Positions 9,603 through 18,674 of a DNA stretch of 64,000 bases are shown here, in pieces (position 1 is the stretch's first letter; each line of letters opens with the position of its first letter). The notes under the pieces are model-generated. The model was given only the letters and a program-made list of their open reading frames with translations. It did no database searches and was not told the DNA's origin. The DNA is from Psychromonas sp. L1A2 (GTDB lineage Bacteria > Pseudomonadota > Gammaproteobacteria > Enterobacterales > Psychromonadaceae). The stretch spans positions 1,488,001 through 1,552,000 of the forward strand of contig NZ_WUAG01000001.1 of NCBI RefSeq assembly GCF_009828855.1. The letters are read 5' to 3'. Made by a program: the position numbers and the translations under genes.

Positions 9603-10592
9603 TTCAACCTTGAAGTGCATAACAGCTAAGCAGCTAACGCTACCATATACTCAGCCATTAATTTGGCTGGCGTTTTATAATTAAGCTTTTTTCTCGGTCT
9701 GTTATTTAATTTCACTATCACATTTTCAATTGATGATTGCGATACCTTTTTGAAGTCTGTTGATTTCGGCCAGTATTGGCGTAATAAACCATTCGTATTT
9801 TCATTTAAACCTCGTTGCCAGGAACAATAAGGATCTGCAAAATAAACATCACACTTTAAGTGCTCTGTTAACACGCCATGAGAAGCAAATTCTTTACCAT
9901 TATCGGCTGTGATCGTATGTACAACTTCTTTGTACGGTTTTAACAAAGCAATTGTAGCAGCCGTTACGCCTCTAGCTGATTTATCATTAACACGCATAGA
10001 AACCGTAAAGCACGTCTTGCGCTCTACAATCGTGAACAATGCGCCGCTATGGCCTTTACCAATGACTAAATCAATTTCCCAGTCTCCAACTCTACTTTTT
10101 TCATCTACAATTGATGAACGAACATCAATACTGACGCGGTTTTTAATAAAGCCTCTACCTACTTGTTTATCTTTACTTCGTGGTTGGTAAACCATGCGCC
10201 TCTCTTAACCATCCTGATATTTGTTCAGGACTCCATTTTAATTGGAGTTTGGTTTTGATGAGTGTAATCATACTCTCGGTCATTTTTAGATTTTTGTGAT
10301 AGTCTGAGCGACGATTATCTGCCAACAATTGAGCTTGTTTTATTCGATAACCTTTTTTGCCTGTGTTACGAGAAAACTCCCTACTAACAGTGGACTGGCT
10401 AATATTTAATTGTCCTGCAATTTTATTTTGACTTATGTCTATTTTCTTTAAGGCTGAAATCTTGCATCGTTGTCCGTAGGTTAGTTGTTTGTATGTTTTC
10501 ATTGTTGCATCTCTTGCCGGAGAAAAAGCGATTAGCAACTATTCAGCTGATCATTTTTCCTACCTATTCAAGTTATTCACTTATTATTTGAA
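9603..10592 (-). mobile_element. Decayed IS30-family element
   Basis: Inverted ends TTCAACCTTGAAGTGCATAAC (9603-9623) and, on the minus strand, TTCAAATAATAAGTGAATAAC (10592-10572) agree at 15 of 21 positions, with TTCAA, AAGTG and ATAAC conserved. They bound an IS30-type transposase gene with an internal deletion. The right-hand 120 bp also occurs as a degenerate copy at 60020-60142, ending at the same base, which supports this boundary. The element stops 17 bp from the end of the neighbouring LysR gene. Confidence 0.75.
9626..10502 (-). pseudogene. IS30 transposase with internal deletion and frameshift
   Basis: ATG at 10502 starts MKTYKQLTYGQRCKISALKK, an IS30 helix-turn-helix head (IAGQLNISQSTVSREFSRN). 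It runs to GWLREAHGL, then ends at a stop (10173-10175). The next frame resumes at QPRSKDKQVGRGFIKNR, with the DDE core VGDWEIDLVIG, TADNGKEF and LNENTNGLLRQYWPK. About 40 residues that normally lie between these parts are absent. A deletion near 10180 has therefore removed and frameshifted the centre, and the gene is not functional as read. Confidence 0.85.
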
Positions 10593-10608
10593 TGCAAGTA
10601 TCAATAAA

Positions 10609-11499
10609 TTACCTTTTTTTAAAAAAATTAATAGCGACATTAACAAAATTTTTAACTGCAGGGTTTGTTAAATCTTTTCGCCACACTAATCTCATTTCCA
10701 GAGGTAAGTTTAGGTCGTCTAGTTCAATGACTATAAGGCTAGATGGTAAATTTAGAGTTATTGCTTTTGGTACAATGGTGCAACCAACTCCAGAGGCCGC
10801 AAGAGAAAGCATTGCACCATTATCACTGCCGCGTTCAACAATATTAGGAAAAAAATTATTTTTAGAAAAATGGTCAATCAAATTATCGTGATAGCTAACG
10901 GAATCTTTTCTATCAAACCAAACAAACCGACTTTTACCAATATCTGATAACTTTTTAGGCTTTAATTTAGCAAGTTTTGAGCATACTCTAGTAACTAATA
11001 CTAATTTATCATCATAGACTTTGATAGAATTTAATCGAGAGTCATATGGCGGAAAATACATCACACCCAAGTCTAGTTGCCCGCGCTGTAATGAATTAAC
11101 TTGTGGGCCAGATAGTACTGTATTTATTTTGAGCATCACTTCTGGGAATTTTTGGCGAAAAATAGTTAGAAAATTTGATATTTCCTCTATCCATAAATGC
11201 ATTACAGTAATTCCTATAATTAATTCACCTGTATGGCCATCATTAATTAAATGTATTTTTTGTTTTGATCGTGCAACTTGTTCTAATATTTGTAATGCAT
11301 CTTCATAAAATATTTGACCAATAGCAGTCAGTTTAATCCCCCTTGATTTTCTTATTAATAATATTACACCTAAATCTTCCTCTAACGCTTTCACCTGACG
11401 AGTTAATGCTGGTTGGGCTATATGAATCTGTCGAGCTGCTTCCGAAAATGATTGCTCATTAACGACTGAAATAAAGTAACGTAGTTGTTTTAAATCCAT
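10609..11499 (-). CDS. LysR-family transcriptional regulator
   Basis: The 296-residue protein has the N-terminal winged helix-turn-helix (MDLKQLRYFISVVNEQSFSE, then AARQIHIAQPALTRQVKALE) and a periplasmic-binding-protein-like effector domain (about 90-290). It diverges from an M20D hydrolase, DUF3311 protein and SSS symporter operon across a 154-bp gap and is the probable regulator of that operon. GAGGGTTAG precedes the ATG. The stop codon is only 17 bp from the end of the IS30 element, but the C-terminus (AVKNFVNVAINFFKKR) looks complete. Confidence 0.9.
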   Translation of the reverse strand: MDLKQLRYFISVVNEQSFSEAARQIHIAQPALTRQVKALEEDLGVILLIRKSRGIKLTAIGQIFYEDALQILEQVARSKQKIHLINDGHTGELIIGITVMHLWIEEISNFLTIFRQKFPEVMLKINTVLSGPQVNSLQRGQLDLGVMYFPPYDSRLNSIKVYDDKLVLVTRVCSKLAKLKPKKLSDIGKSRFVWFDRKDSVSYHDNLIDHFSKNNFFPNIVERGSDNGAMLSLAASGVGCTIVPKAITLNLPSSLIVIELDDLNLPLEMRLVWRKDLTNPAVKNFVNVAINFFKKR

Positions 11500-11653
11500 C
11501 TAACCCTCCTACTTTCCGATGCCTTTTAAGTATGGATACTACTCCAAATTGATATTTCTAACATAACTTAAGTAATGCTAAATTAAAATTGTAATATTTG
11601 TTTTATTTGTTTTATTTGTCTTTTGGTTAAAAAATTATACAAGGAGAGTTTTT

Positions 11654-12832
11654 ATGGAAGAGTTTTTCTCTGAGCATTTAAACGAGTTTAAAAAATTACG
11701 CCATGATTTTCATAAAAATCCCGAATTGGGGTTTAAAGAAGATCGAACAGCATCTAAAGTTAAAGCATTTTTGTCTTCGTTAGATCTACCTTTTGTCACT
11801 GGATTAGGCATCACTGGTATTGTTGCTACAGTTGAAGGTAGGTTGTCTGATAATGGCAGACGAGTTGGGTTAAGGGCTGATATGGATGCTTTACCAATGC
11901 ATGAAAAATCAAGTCATGATCATTGCTCAGAAACTGAAGGGTGTATGCATGCTTGTGGGCATGATGGTCATACTACGATGTTACTTGCTGTTGCGAAGTA
12001 TCTTGCTGCACATCGTGATTTCGCAGGCATTATCTACTTAGTTTTTCAGCCTGCTGAAGAAGGTGGTGGCGGCGGAAATGAAATGGTTAAAAATGGGCTT
12101 TTTGAACAGTTTCCTATGGATGCCATTTTTGGTTTGCATAATTGGCCTTATATTGATGCCGGAAAAATAGCTATATTAGATGGCCCTGCAATGTCATCCG
12201 TCGATATTCTTGGGTTGGAAATTAAAGGTGTTGGCGGACACGGTGGCGCTACACCTCATTTTACTACTGATCCGATACGTATTGCAGGTACTCTCATTCC
12301 TGCATTACATTCGATTATTAGTCGAGAAATCGATCCACAAGAACCCGCAGTCTTGAGTTTATGCTCCATTCAAGCAGGGCAGTTATCGGCATTTAATGTT
12401 ATTCCTGATACCGCTCAATTAAGTGGTACTGTTCGAACTTTCTCTAAGGATGTTCGCGATAAAATTCAACTTGCTGTCAAACGTATTTGTGCTGGAGTCG
12501 CAGATAGCTTTGGAACTGAAATTATAGTTGATTATCAAAGCATTTTTCCTGCGACAGTTAATAACATAGAAAAAGCGGTATTTGTTCGAAATGTGATCAA
12601 AGACGTTTTCCCTCAGGGCACACTCGATGAAACAGTTAAACCTTCAATGGGAGGTGAAGATTTCTCATTTATGTTAAATGCTTGCCCTGGTGCATATGTT
12701 TTTCTTGGTAGTGGGAAAGGAGATAACCCTGAACCCTTGCATAGTCCATATTTCGATTTTAATGATGATGTTATTCCTATTGGTGCCAAGCTGCTCGCAT
12801 CTATCGGATTGAAGTCACTCAGTCAAGATTAG
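11654..12832 (+). CDS. M20D amidohydrolase (N-acyl amino acid hydrolase type)
   Basis: The 392-residue cytosolic metallohydrolase is of the hippurate hydrolase / N-acyl-L-amino acid amidohydrolase family. Di-metal ligands can be seen: C101 and H103 in HACGHDGHT, E135-E136 in QPAEE, H162 in GLHNWP, and a C-terminal histidine in PLHSPYFDFND. The lid/dimerisation domain occupies about 185-300. AAGGAGAG precedes the ATG. It heads an operon with a DUF3311 protein and an SSS symporter, suggesting the imported substrate is hydrolysed here. The acyl and amino parts of the substrate are unknown. A paralogue lies at 18675. Confidence 0.9.
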   Translation: MEEFFSEHLNEFKKLRHDFHKNPELGFKEDRTASKVKAFLSSLDLPFVTGLGITGIVATVEGRLSDNGRRVGLRADMDALPMHEKSSHDHCSETEGCMHACGHDGHTTMLLAVAKYLAAHRDFAGIIYLVFQPAEEGGGGGNEMVKNGLFEQFPMDAIFGLHNWPYIDAGKIAILDGPAMSSVDILGLEIKGVGGHGGATPHFTTDPIRIAGTLIPALHSIISREIDPQEPAVLSLCSIQAGQLSAFNVIPDTAQLSGTVRTFSKDVRDKIQLAVKRICAGVADSFGTEIIVDYQSIFPATVNNIEKAVFVRNVIKDVFPQGTLDETVKPSMGGEDFSFMLNACPGAYVFLGSGKGDNPEPLHSPYFDFNDDVIPIGAKLLASIGLKSLSQD

Positions 12833-12870
12833 TAATAACCATTTTATACATATTTTAATTAGGGAAGATT

Positions 12871-13080
12871 ATGAAAAAAAATATACCGATGCACCCAATA
12901 ATGATGGTTTATTTTGTAGTTTGCACTTTAGCTTTAATTTGGCCAGGGGCTGTTATTGCAAATCGTATCGAACCGATGATCTTAGGTTTACCCTTTATGA
13001 TTTTTTGGTATTTAGCGTGGTTCTTTGTTTGTTTCATTGGACTCGTTATTTGTTATAAGACTGAAGAAGGAGATAAGTAA
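12871..13080 (+). CDS. DUF3311-type small membrane protein
   Basis: The 69-residue protein has two hydrophobic segments (about 8-30 and 37-62) joined by a short polar loop containing NRIEPMILGLPF, a pattern typical of DUF3311 proteins encoded just before SSS symporters. Its stop codon overlaps the symporter start by one base (TAATG), implying translational coupling. It probably acts as a membrane subunit or assembly partner of the symporter, by analogy with YhdT/PanF pairs. GGGAAG lies upstream of the ATG. Confidence 0.8.
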   Translation: MKKNIPMHPIMMVYFVVCTLALIWPGAVIANRIEPMILGLPFMIFWYLAWFFVCFIGLVICYKTEEGDK

Positions 13081-14540
13081 TGAGTTCATCCTCTATGTTG
13101 ATCACAGCGATTACTGTGGGCTATTTGCTATTGGTTTTATTTGTTGGGATTTGTGCTAAAAAAGGTCAAAAATCTACATTAGAAAATTATGTGACGGGTG
13201 GACGTCATATGGGATTTTTAGTGTTGTTTTTTATCTTTGGCGCCGAAATATTTTCAGCCTTTGCCTTTTTAGGTGCACCTGGTTGGTCTTACAGTAAAGG
13301 GGTACCTGCACTATACATACTTAGTTATTTAACATTAGGTGTTGTTGTCTGGTGGTTAATGGCTCCTAGCATCGCAGATGCAGGACGTAGAAAAGGGTTT
13401 TTAACACAAGCTGAATATCTCCATGACCGTTACCCTAGCAAAGTTTTAACAATAATTATTGGTATTGTGAGCTTAGGGGCGATGGTTCCATATCTTACCA
13501 TTCAGATTTCTGGTGCTGGACTTCTTTTTCATAGTGCGACAGGTGGTGAGGTTCCTTTTTGGCTTGGAGCTCTAGCTGCAACAGCAGTTGTTACTATTTA
13601 TGTGTATGTTAGTGGCTTGAGTGGTATTGGTTGGACTAACTTAATGCAAGGGCTGATGATGATCTGTATTGCATGGTACCTTGGTTTAACGATTACTCAT
13701 GAGTTTTTCGGGGGTGTTGGTGAAATGTTTTTACAGATTAAAGACAATGCACCTGAATATTTAACTATGCCTGGCGCACAAGGAATGGGATGGGGGAGTT
13801 TTTCTACGGCCATCTTGGTTAGTACATTGGGTATTGTTATGTGGCCTCATATTTTCATGAAGTTCTATAGTGCTGATAGTTCTAAAACGCTGAAGCGAGT
13901 ATTTGTATTTTATCCATTATATGCCTATATTTTAGTGCCTGTTTTGTTTATAGGTTTTGCTGGAATATTAATATTTCAAGACCAACCTTTAGAAAAAGCA
14001 GATGAAGTATTATTAAAAATTGTAGTGGAACAAGATATCTTTTCTCCTTGGGTGATCGGGGTTGTTTTATCTGGCGCATTAGCTGCTGCGATGTCAACAG
14101 CTGCGAACTTAGCTCATTCTAGTGCATCAATATTAACTCGTGATATTTTTTATCATTTACCCGTCGGTTCAAAAATGAATGATAAACAATTATTGCTAAT
14201 GACCAAGATTGGGGTTGTTATTGTTTCATTAGCTGCGTATGGATTAGCCTTATCTAAACCTGATTCTTTAGTTGCTCTATTATTGGGTGCTTATGGTGTT
14301 ATTGTACAACTCTTGCCTATGTTAATCGGTGCTCTTTGGTGGAATCAAGCTTCTACTAAAGGTGCTGTTGTTGGGTTAGCTGTAGGTTCTGCTTTAACTT
14401 TAGCTTTTCAGCTTAGTGATTTAAGTGTCCCTTGGGGGTGGAATGGAGGTTTCTTTAGTTTGATTATTAATTCGATTTTTTTCTTTGTGATTAGTAAATT
14501 AAGCCCAGCTCCTCAACTAAGATCTAAATCTTTATCTTAA
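13080..14540 (+). CDS. Sodium:solute symporter (SSS family)
   Basis: The 486-residue inner-membrane protein has about 13 hydrophobic spans. The N-terminal ITAITVGYLLLVLFVGICAK, the TGGRHMG segment after the first span, and ALAAAMSTAANLAHSSASIL (around residue 335-355) are SSS features. The last segment carries the sodium-binding serine/threonine region. It resembles the PanF/YidK/monocarboxylate-type symporters. It is coupled to the upstream DUF3311 gene and preceded by an amidohydrolase, so the likely cargo is the substrate or product of that enzyme. Confidence 0.9.
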   Translation: MSSSSMLITAITVGYLLLVLFVGICAKKGQKSTLENYVTGGRHMGFLVLFFIFGAEIFSAFAFLGAPGWSYSKGVPALYILSYLTLGVVVWWLMAPSIADAGRRKGFLTQAEYLHDRYPSKVLTIIIGIVSLGAMVPYLTIQISGAGLLFHSATGGEVPFWLGALAATAVVTIYVYVSGLSGIGWTNLMQGLMMICIAWYLGLTITHEFFGGVGEMFLQIKDNAPEYLTMPGAQGMGWGSFSTAILVSTLGIVMWPHIFMKFYSADSSKTLKRVFVFYPLYAYILVPVLFIGFAGILIFQDQPLEKADEVLLKIVVEQDIFSPWVIGVVLSGALAAAMSTAANLAHSSASILTRDIFYHLPVGSKMNDKQLLLMTKIGVVIVSLAAYGLALSKPDSLVALLLGAYGVIVQLLPMLIGALWWNQASTKGAVVGLAVGSALTLAFQLSDLSVPWGWNGGFFSLIINSIFFFVISKLSPAPQLRSKSLS

Positions 14541-14574
14541 TAAGTTAAAATTAAAAAAGATAAGAATAAGGAGT

Positions 14575-14623
14575 ATGGCAATAAATGATATATAAATTTT
14601 AATTATATATCATTTATTGCCAT
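14575..14623 (+). other. Perfect 21-bp inverted repeat after the symporter gene
   Basis: The arms 14575-14595 and 14603-14623 are exact reverse complements (ATGGCAATAAATGATATATA... ) around ATTTTAA. They begin 35 bp after the symporter stop. No uninterrupted T tract follows, so it could be a terminator of unusual form, an RNA-stabilising hairpin, or a small mobile palindrome. AAGGAG lies just before the left arm and would start only a 6-codon frame. Confidence 0.8.
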
Positions 14624-15231
14624 GTCAATTTTCATATTTATATTTTTAGAAAATAGGAGAAGGATAAAGGCTAAGAACTACCGAAGTTATCTATACCATA
14701 AGTATTTATGTATATTAGGTATTATTCTTAATTATGGGTTATTGGCATTTTGCTCCGTATTTAAAATACAAGTGGTCAAGTAAATCTGGTCACTGTTTTG
14801 TAGTCATTCCAATACAGGCATTAAATATAATTTATTTATTATAAAAATATTGAGAAGTCTATCCATTTATTACAACTATTTAACTTGAGTAGAAGAGGCT
14901 AACTTTTAGTATATAATACTTTTAAAACTCTATAAACATACTCAACAGATCATTGATAAACGTAAGTAAGCTAAAACCGCTTTAACGTACGTGTAAAAGA
15001 TAGTCTTATGCGGTGTTTAAATCTCTATTCAAGCTCAACTCATATTACTTAAACACGTAAAAATATTTTTTAAATAGCTGAATATTGAAATATAAGCGTC
15101 TTGTTATAAATAAGGCACTTTTGCATTTCTATCCCGATATATATATCAATGTGCCTTTGTTTATAATACGTTGAAATTATACCTATAAGATTCTTACGCT
15201 AAAAGTCAGATTTCCTCTATAAATGCCTCTC
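14624..15231. other. Gene-free stretch
   Basis: About 600 bp of AT-rich sequence lies between the symporter operon and the convergent LysR gene. I saw no convincing open frame, RNA gene or repeat. Confidence 0.5.
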
Positions 15232-16140
15232 TTAATCAATATCATTTTTAAAAGAAGATATTAAGTATTTTAAAAATTCTGCCGGTGCTGGTGCTAATTG
15301 TCTTCCTAAACGAGTAAATATAACGGTATCCATGCTATTTAAATTATTATTACTTAAAAAAATACTGTTCAGGGTCTCGGACCAATTGGGAGTGCTTTTC
15401 AGCATAAACTCTGGAATCATTGTTACCCCTCCGTTTGAAGCATAATAATATAAAGCCGTAAGACTATTACTGATCACATTAGGCGTAAGTGTAATACCAG
15501 TGTTTTTCTCAACGTTCTCTATTAGTTGTCTTACACCATGTGCTATTTCAGGCAATGCAATATTATACTTTCTAAGAGTGCTCATTTTGATTGGCGCTGG
15601 TTCATTATTGATAGGGTGATTTTTATTCGCTGCGACAACCATTGGGCTGAGCGCAACATAATGACTTCGAATCTTAGGGTGATGTGGAGGGTTGAAAATG
15701 ACTCCAATATGAACGTCATCATCAATCACTTTTCTGACAATATCGTTACTGTTATTCGTTGATAGAATAATTTTTATCTTAGGATATTCCTCATTAAATA
15801 AGCACATCGCTTTTGTCACTTTATTAATAAAGCCCTCACCAATGGCTAGTTCAATGGTACCTGATTCGAGCTTACGTAAGGATTTCAGACTATCTAATAC
15901 CATCTCTTGCTGAATCAAATATTGTTTATAATAGATGATTAATTTATTACCAGCTTCCGTTGCAATGATCCCTCTTCGATGACGTTCAATAAGTACGGTA
16001 TCAAGTTCTTGCTCTAATTGACTGATCTGTCTGCTGACGGCTGAAGGGGCTATATTTAAAAAGTCTGCAGCTGCTCTTACACTGCTATGTTGGATAGCCT
16101 CATATAAAAACTTGAGTCTATTTTCTTGTAAAAAGCTCAT
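15232..16140 (-). CDS. LysR-family transcriptional regulator
   Basis: The 302-residue protein has an N-terminal helix-turn-helix (FLYEAIQHSSVRAAADFLNI, then APSAVSRQISQLEQEL) and a LysR substrate-binding domain. It diverges, across 135 bp, from a beta-hydroxyacid dehydrogenase, aldehyde dehydrogenase and M20D operon that it probably controls. A GTTTC-N7-GAAAC palindrome lies between the two start codons. The domain order is standard and the length normal. Confidence 0.9.
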   Translation of the reverse strand: MSFLQENRLKFLYEAIQHSSVRAAADFLNIAPSAVSRQISQLEQELDTVLIERHRRGIIATEAGNKLIIYYKQYLIQQEMVLDSLKSLRKLESGTIELAIGEGFINKVTKAMCLFNEEYPKIKIILSTNNSNDIVRKVIDDDVHIGVIFNPPHHPKIRSHYVALSPMVVAANKNHPINNEPAPIKMSTLRKYNIALPEIAHGVRQLIENVEKNTGITLTPNVISNSLTALYYYASNGGVTMIPEFMLKSTPNWSETLNSIFLSNNNLNSMDTVIFTRLGRQLAPAPAEFLKYLISSFKNDID

Positions 16141-16192
16141 ATTATTGACTTCTCTCTGTGTTGCCTAAAAGGTTACAAATTACAAAAAACGT

Positions 16193-16209
16193 TTCATTGT
16201 TCGAAACAC
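16193..16209. promoter_or_regulatory. Candidate LysR operator
   Basis: GTTTC-ATTGTTC-GAAAC is a dyad in the divergent gap between the LysR gene and the dehydrogenase operon. It contains a T-N-A style symmetric core, as expected for a LysR binding site, but the assignment rests on position and symmetry only. Confidence 0.4.
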
Positions 16210-16275
16210 ATGCTCTGTTTATACTATAAAAAAGTCACAATAACTATTGTATAAACTATAATTTAAGGATGAAAT

Positions 16276-17145
16276 ATGAAAGTAGGCATTGTTGGTTTAG
16301 GTAATATGGGCGCTGGTATGGCAAGTACATTAGCAAAGAAAAAGCGGGATGTTTATGGCTTTGACTCGTCTAAATCTGCCCGAGAAGCAATATCACATAA
16401 AGGAGTGAAACCTGTTTCTACTCTGAAAGAACTCACTAGCATTTGTGACATCATTGTACTCTCTCTTCCCAAAGCTGAGCATGTAGAAGCTGTGTGTCTT
16501 GGTGAAAATGGTATCGGTAAATTAGCCTCGCCAGGTTTGATTGTTATTGATACAACAACTTCTGAAGCAGATGTTAGTCGTAAAGTTGCTAGTAGTCTTC
16601 GAACGTCTGGTATTAAATTCATTGATGCGCCTGTATCTGGTGGTCCTTTAGGGGCTGCTTCTGGCACTATGAGTATGGTCATCGGTGGCGAAAAAGATGT
16701 TGTAGAGTCTGTTTTATCTTTATTACAAGATATGAGTGTTACTCAAGTGCATATTGGTGATGTTGGTGCTGGTAATATTGCAAAGATTGCGAATAATTTA
16801 CTTTGTGCTGCTCATCTTATTACGAATGCTGAAGTTGTTAGTTTAGCGGTTAAAGCAGGTGTTGATCCTGAAAAAGTATTAGAGGGCATTAACGCAGGAT
16901 CTGGCCGAAGTGGTGTTAGCCAAGTTAATTTTCCTAAATGGATCCTTAATAATGGTTACGATTCTGGATTTAGTATGGGTCTTATGCGTAAAGACGTAGG
17001 GTTGGCAAAAAAATTAGCAGATGACCTAAATTTATCACTTCCATTGTCTCGTCAAATTATTCAAATGTGGCAACAAAGCCAAGATATCACTGACCAAGAA
17101 GATTTTAATGCAATAGTAAAGGCATCTGACCCTACTTTATTTTAA
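16276..17145 (+). CDS. NAD(P)-dependent beta-hydroxyacid dehydrogenase
   Basis: The 289-residue enzyme belongs to the 3-hydroxyisobutyrate dehydrogenase / tartronate semialdehyde reductase family. Its Rossmann glycine motif is GLGNMGAGMA (7-16). The substrate-binding signature is DAPVSGGPLGAASGTMS (117-133), and the catalytic lysine is K170 in GNIAKIANN. AAGGATG precedes the ATG. It is the first gene of an operon, 15 bp before an aldehyde dehydrogenase. That pairing suggests oxidation of a hydroxy compound to a semialdehyde and then an acid. The hydroxyacid (3-hydroxyisobutyrate, glycerate or serine-like) cannot be told. Confidence 0.88.
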   Translation: MKVGIVGLGNMGAGMASTLAKKKRDVYGFDSSKSAREAISHKGVKPVSTLKELTSICDIIVLSLPKAEHVEAVCLGENGIGKLASPGLIVIDTTTSEADVSRKVASSLRTSGIKFIDAPVSGGPLGAASGTMSMVIGGEKDVVESVLSLLQDMSVTQVHIGDVGAGNIAKIANNLLCAAHLITNAEVVSLAVKAGVDPEKVLEGINAGSGRSGVSQVNFPKWILNNGYDSGFSMGLMRKDVGLAKKLADDLNLSLPLSRQIIQMWQQSQDITDQEDFNAIVKASDPTLF

Positions 17146-17160
17146 TCAAGGAATGATATT

Positions 17161-18672
17161 ATGACTAATCAAAGATTAAAAAACTCACTCATTAAGTATT
17201 TAGGCACTGAAAAGCTGGGCAGTTGGGTAAATGGCAGTATCGTACCCGGGACAGGAGATCAAGTTGAACTCATTGAAGCCCATAATGAAAAGATTTTATT
17301 ATCGTATCAGGATGCCGGTAGTAACCTTGTTAATATAGTCGATAAAGCAGCTAAGTCTGCGCAAAAATACTGGTGGAAGTTGAGCGCAAAAGAGCGTGGT
17401 AGACTAATGTATGCTATCGGAGCTGAAATACGTAAAGAAGTCGACGAGCTTGCATGGATTGAATGTGTTACTGCGAATAAGCCTGTAGGTAATGCAAAAG
17501 GTGAAATTATTGCGGTTGCTGAAATGTTTGAATATTATTCAGGTTGGGCTGATAAATTACATGGAGAGGTCATTCCTGTTCCGAGTTCGCACTTAAACTA
17601 TGTAAAATATGAAGCGATAGGCACTGTGTTACAAATTACGCCTTGGAATGCACCTTTGTTTACTGCCGGTTGGCAAATTGCACCTGCGATTGCGGCAGGT
17701 AATGCTGTTGTGTTGAAACCGTCAGAGTTAACACCTGTTAGCTCTTTGATCCTCGGTGTTTTGATTGAACGAGCGGGTTTACCTAAAGGGCTGGTTAGTA
17801 TCATTTCTGGGTACGGGCATACCATTGGGCAAAGGTTTATTGAACAAGCTGAATTAGATAAAATTTGTTTTGTCGGTTCACCAATGACGGGATCTCATAT
17901 TGCTGTTGCTGCGGCGAAACGTATTATTCCTTGTGTGCTTGAACTAGGTGGAAAATCTGCCAATATTATTTTTGATGATGCGGATTTAAATAACGCAGTG
18001 AATGGTGCTTTATCGGCTATTTTTGGAGGTTCAGGGCAGAGTTGTGTTTCTGGCTCTCGTCTTTTAGTGCAAGAAAGCATTTTTGATGATTTTGTTAATA
18101 CTGTTGCAACAGCGGCTAACAAAATAACAGTAGGCGATCCGACAGATATATTGAATGAAATTGGACCGATTAATAATGCTAAACAATACCAACACGTTGT
18201 TAATATGTTAGATATTGCAATTAAAGAAGGTGCATCCGTTGTTGGTGATGTAATACCTAACCCAGAGCAGCAAGGTTTTTATATTAATCCTACTGTTTTA
18301 AAAGGGCATAACGATATGCAAGTTGCTCAACAAGAAGTTTTTGGTCCAGTGGTTATTGCTATCCCTTTTAAAGACGAGGCTGATGCTATCCGTATTGCAA
18401 ATGAAAGTAGCTTTGGTTTAGCTGGTGCTGTTTGGACAAATAATGTAGGTCGTGCTCATCGTGTTGCAGATCAGGTAAAAGCAGGCACATTTTGGATAAA
18501 TAGTTATAAAACAATTCATGTTAGTTCACCATTTGGTGGTTATAAGTTAAGTGGATATGGTCGCTCATCAGGGCTAGATGCATTAAGAGAATACAGTGAA
18601 GTTAAAAGTGTTTGGGTTGAAACATCAGATTCGCCTAGCTTTAATTTCAATTATGGAACAGTAGAGAGGTAA
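17161..18672 (+). CDS. NAD(P)-dependent aldehyde dehydrogenase
   Basis: The 503-residue protein has the full ALDH superfamily fold. The oxyanion asparagine is N163 in TPWNAP, the general base E261 in LELGGKSAN, and the nucleophile C295 in GSGQSCVSGSR. It lies between a beta-hydroxyacid dehydrogenase and an M20D hydrolase with gaps of 15 and 2 bp, in one operon, so the aldehyde is likely made by the first enzyme. It resembles betaine-aldehyde/semialdehyde-type dehydrogenases without the features of the CoA-acylating MMSDH class. Confidence 0.9.
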   Translation: MTNQRLKNSLIKYLGTEKLGSWVNGSIVPGTGDQVELIEAHNEKILLSYQDAGSNLVNIVDKAAKSAQKYWWKLSAKERGRLMYAIGAEIRKEVDELAWIECVTANKPVGNAKGEIIAVAEMFEYYSGWADKLHGEVIPVPSSHLNYVKYEAIGTVLQITPWNAPLFTAGWQIAPAIAAGNAVVLKPSELTPVSSLILGVLIERAGLPKGLVSIISGYGHTIGQRFIEQAELDKICFVGSPMTGSHIAVAAAKRIIPCVLELGGKSANIIFDDADLNNAVNGALSAIFGGSGQSCVSGSRLLVQESIFDDFVNTVATAANKITVGDPTDILNEIGPINNAKQYQHVVNMLDIAIKEGASVVGDVIPNPEQQGFYINPTVLKGHNDMQVAQQEVFGPVVIAIPFKDEADAIRIANESSFGLAGAVWTNNVGRAHRVADQVKAGTFWINSYKTIHVSSPFGGYKLSGYGRSSGLDALREYSEVKSVWVETSDSPSFNFNYGTVER

Positions 18673-18674
18673 GT

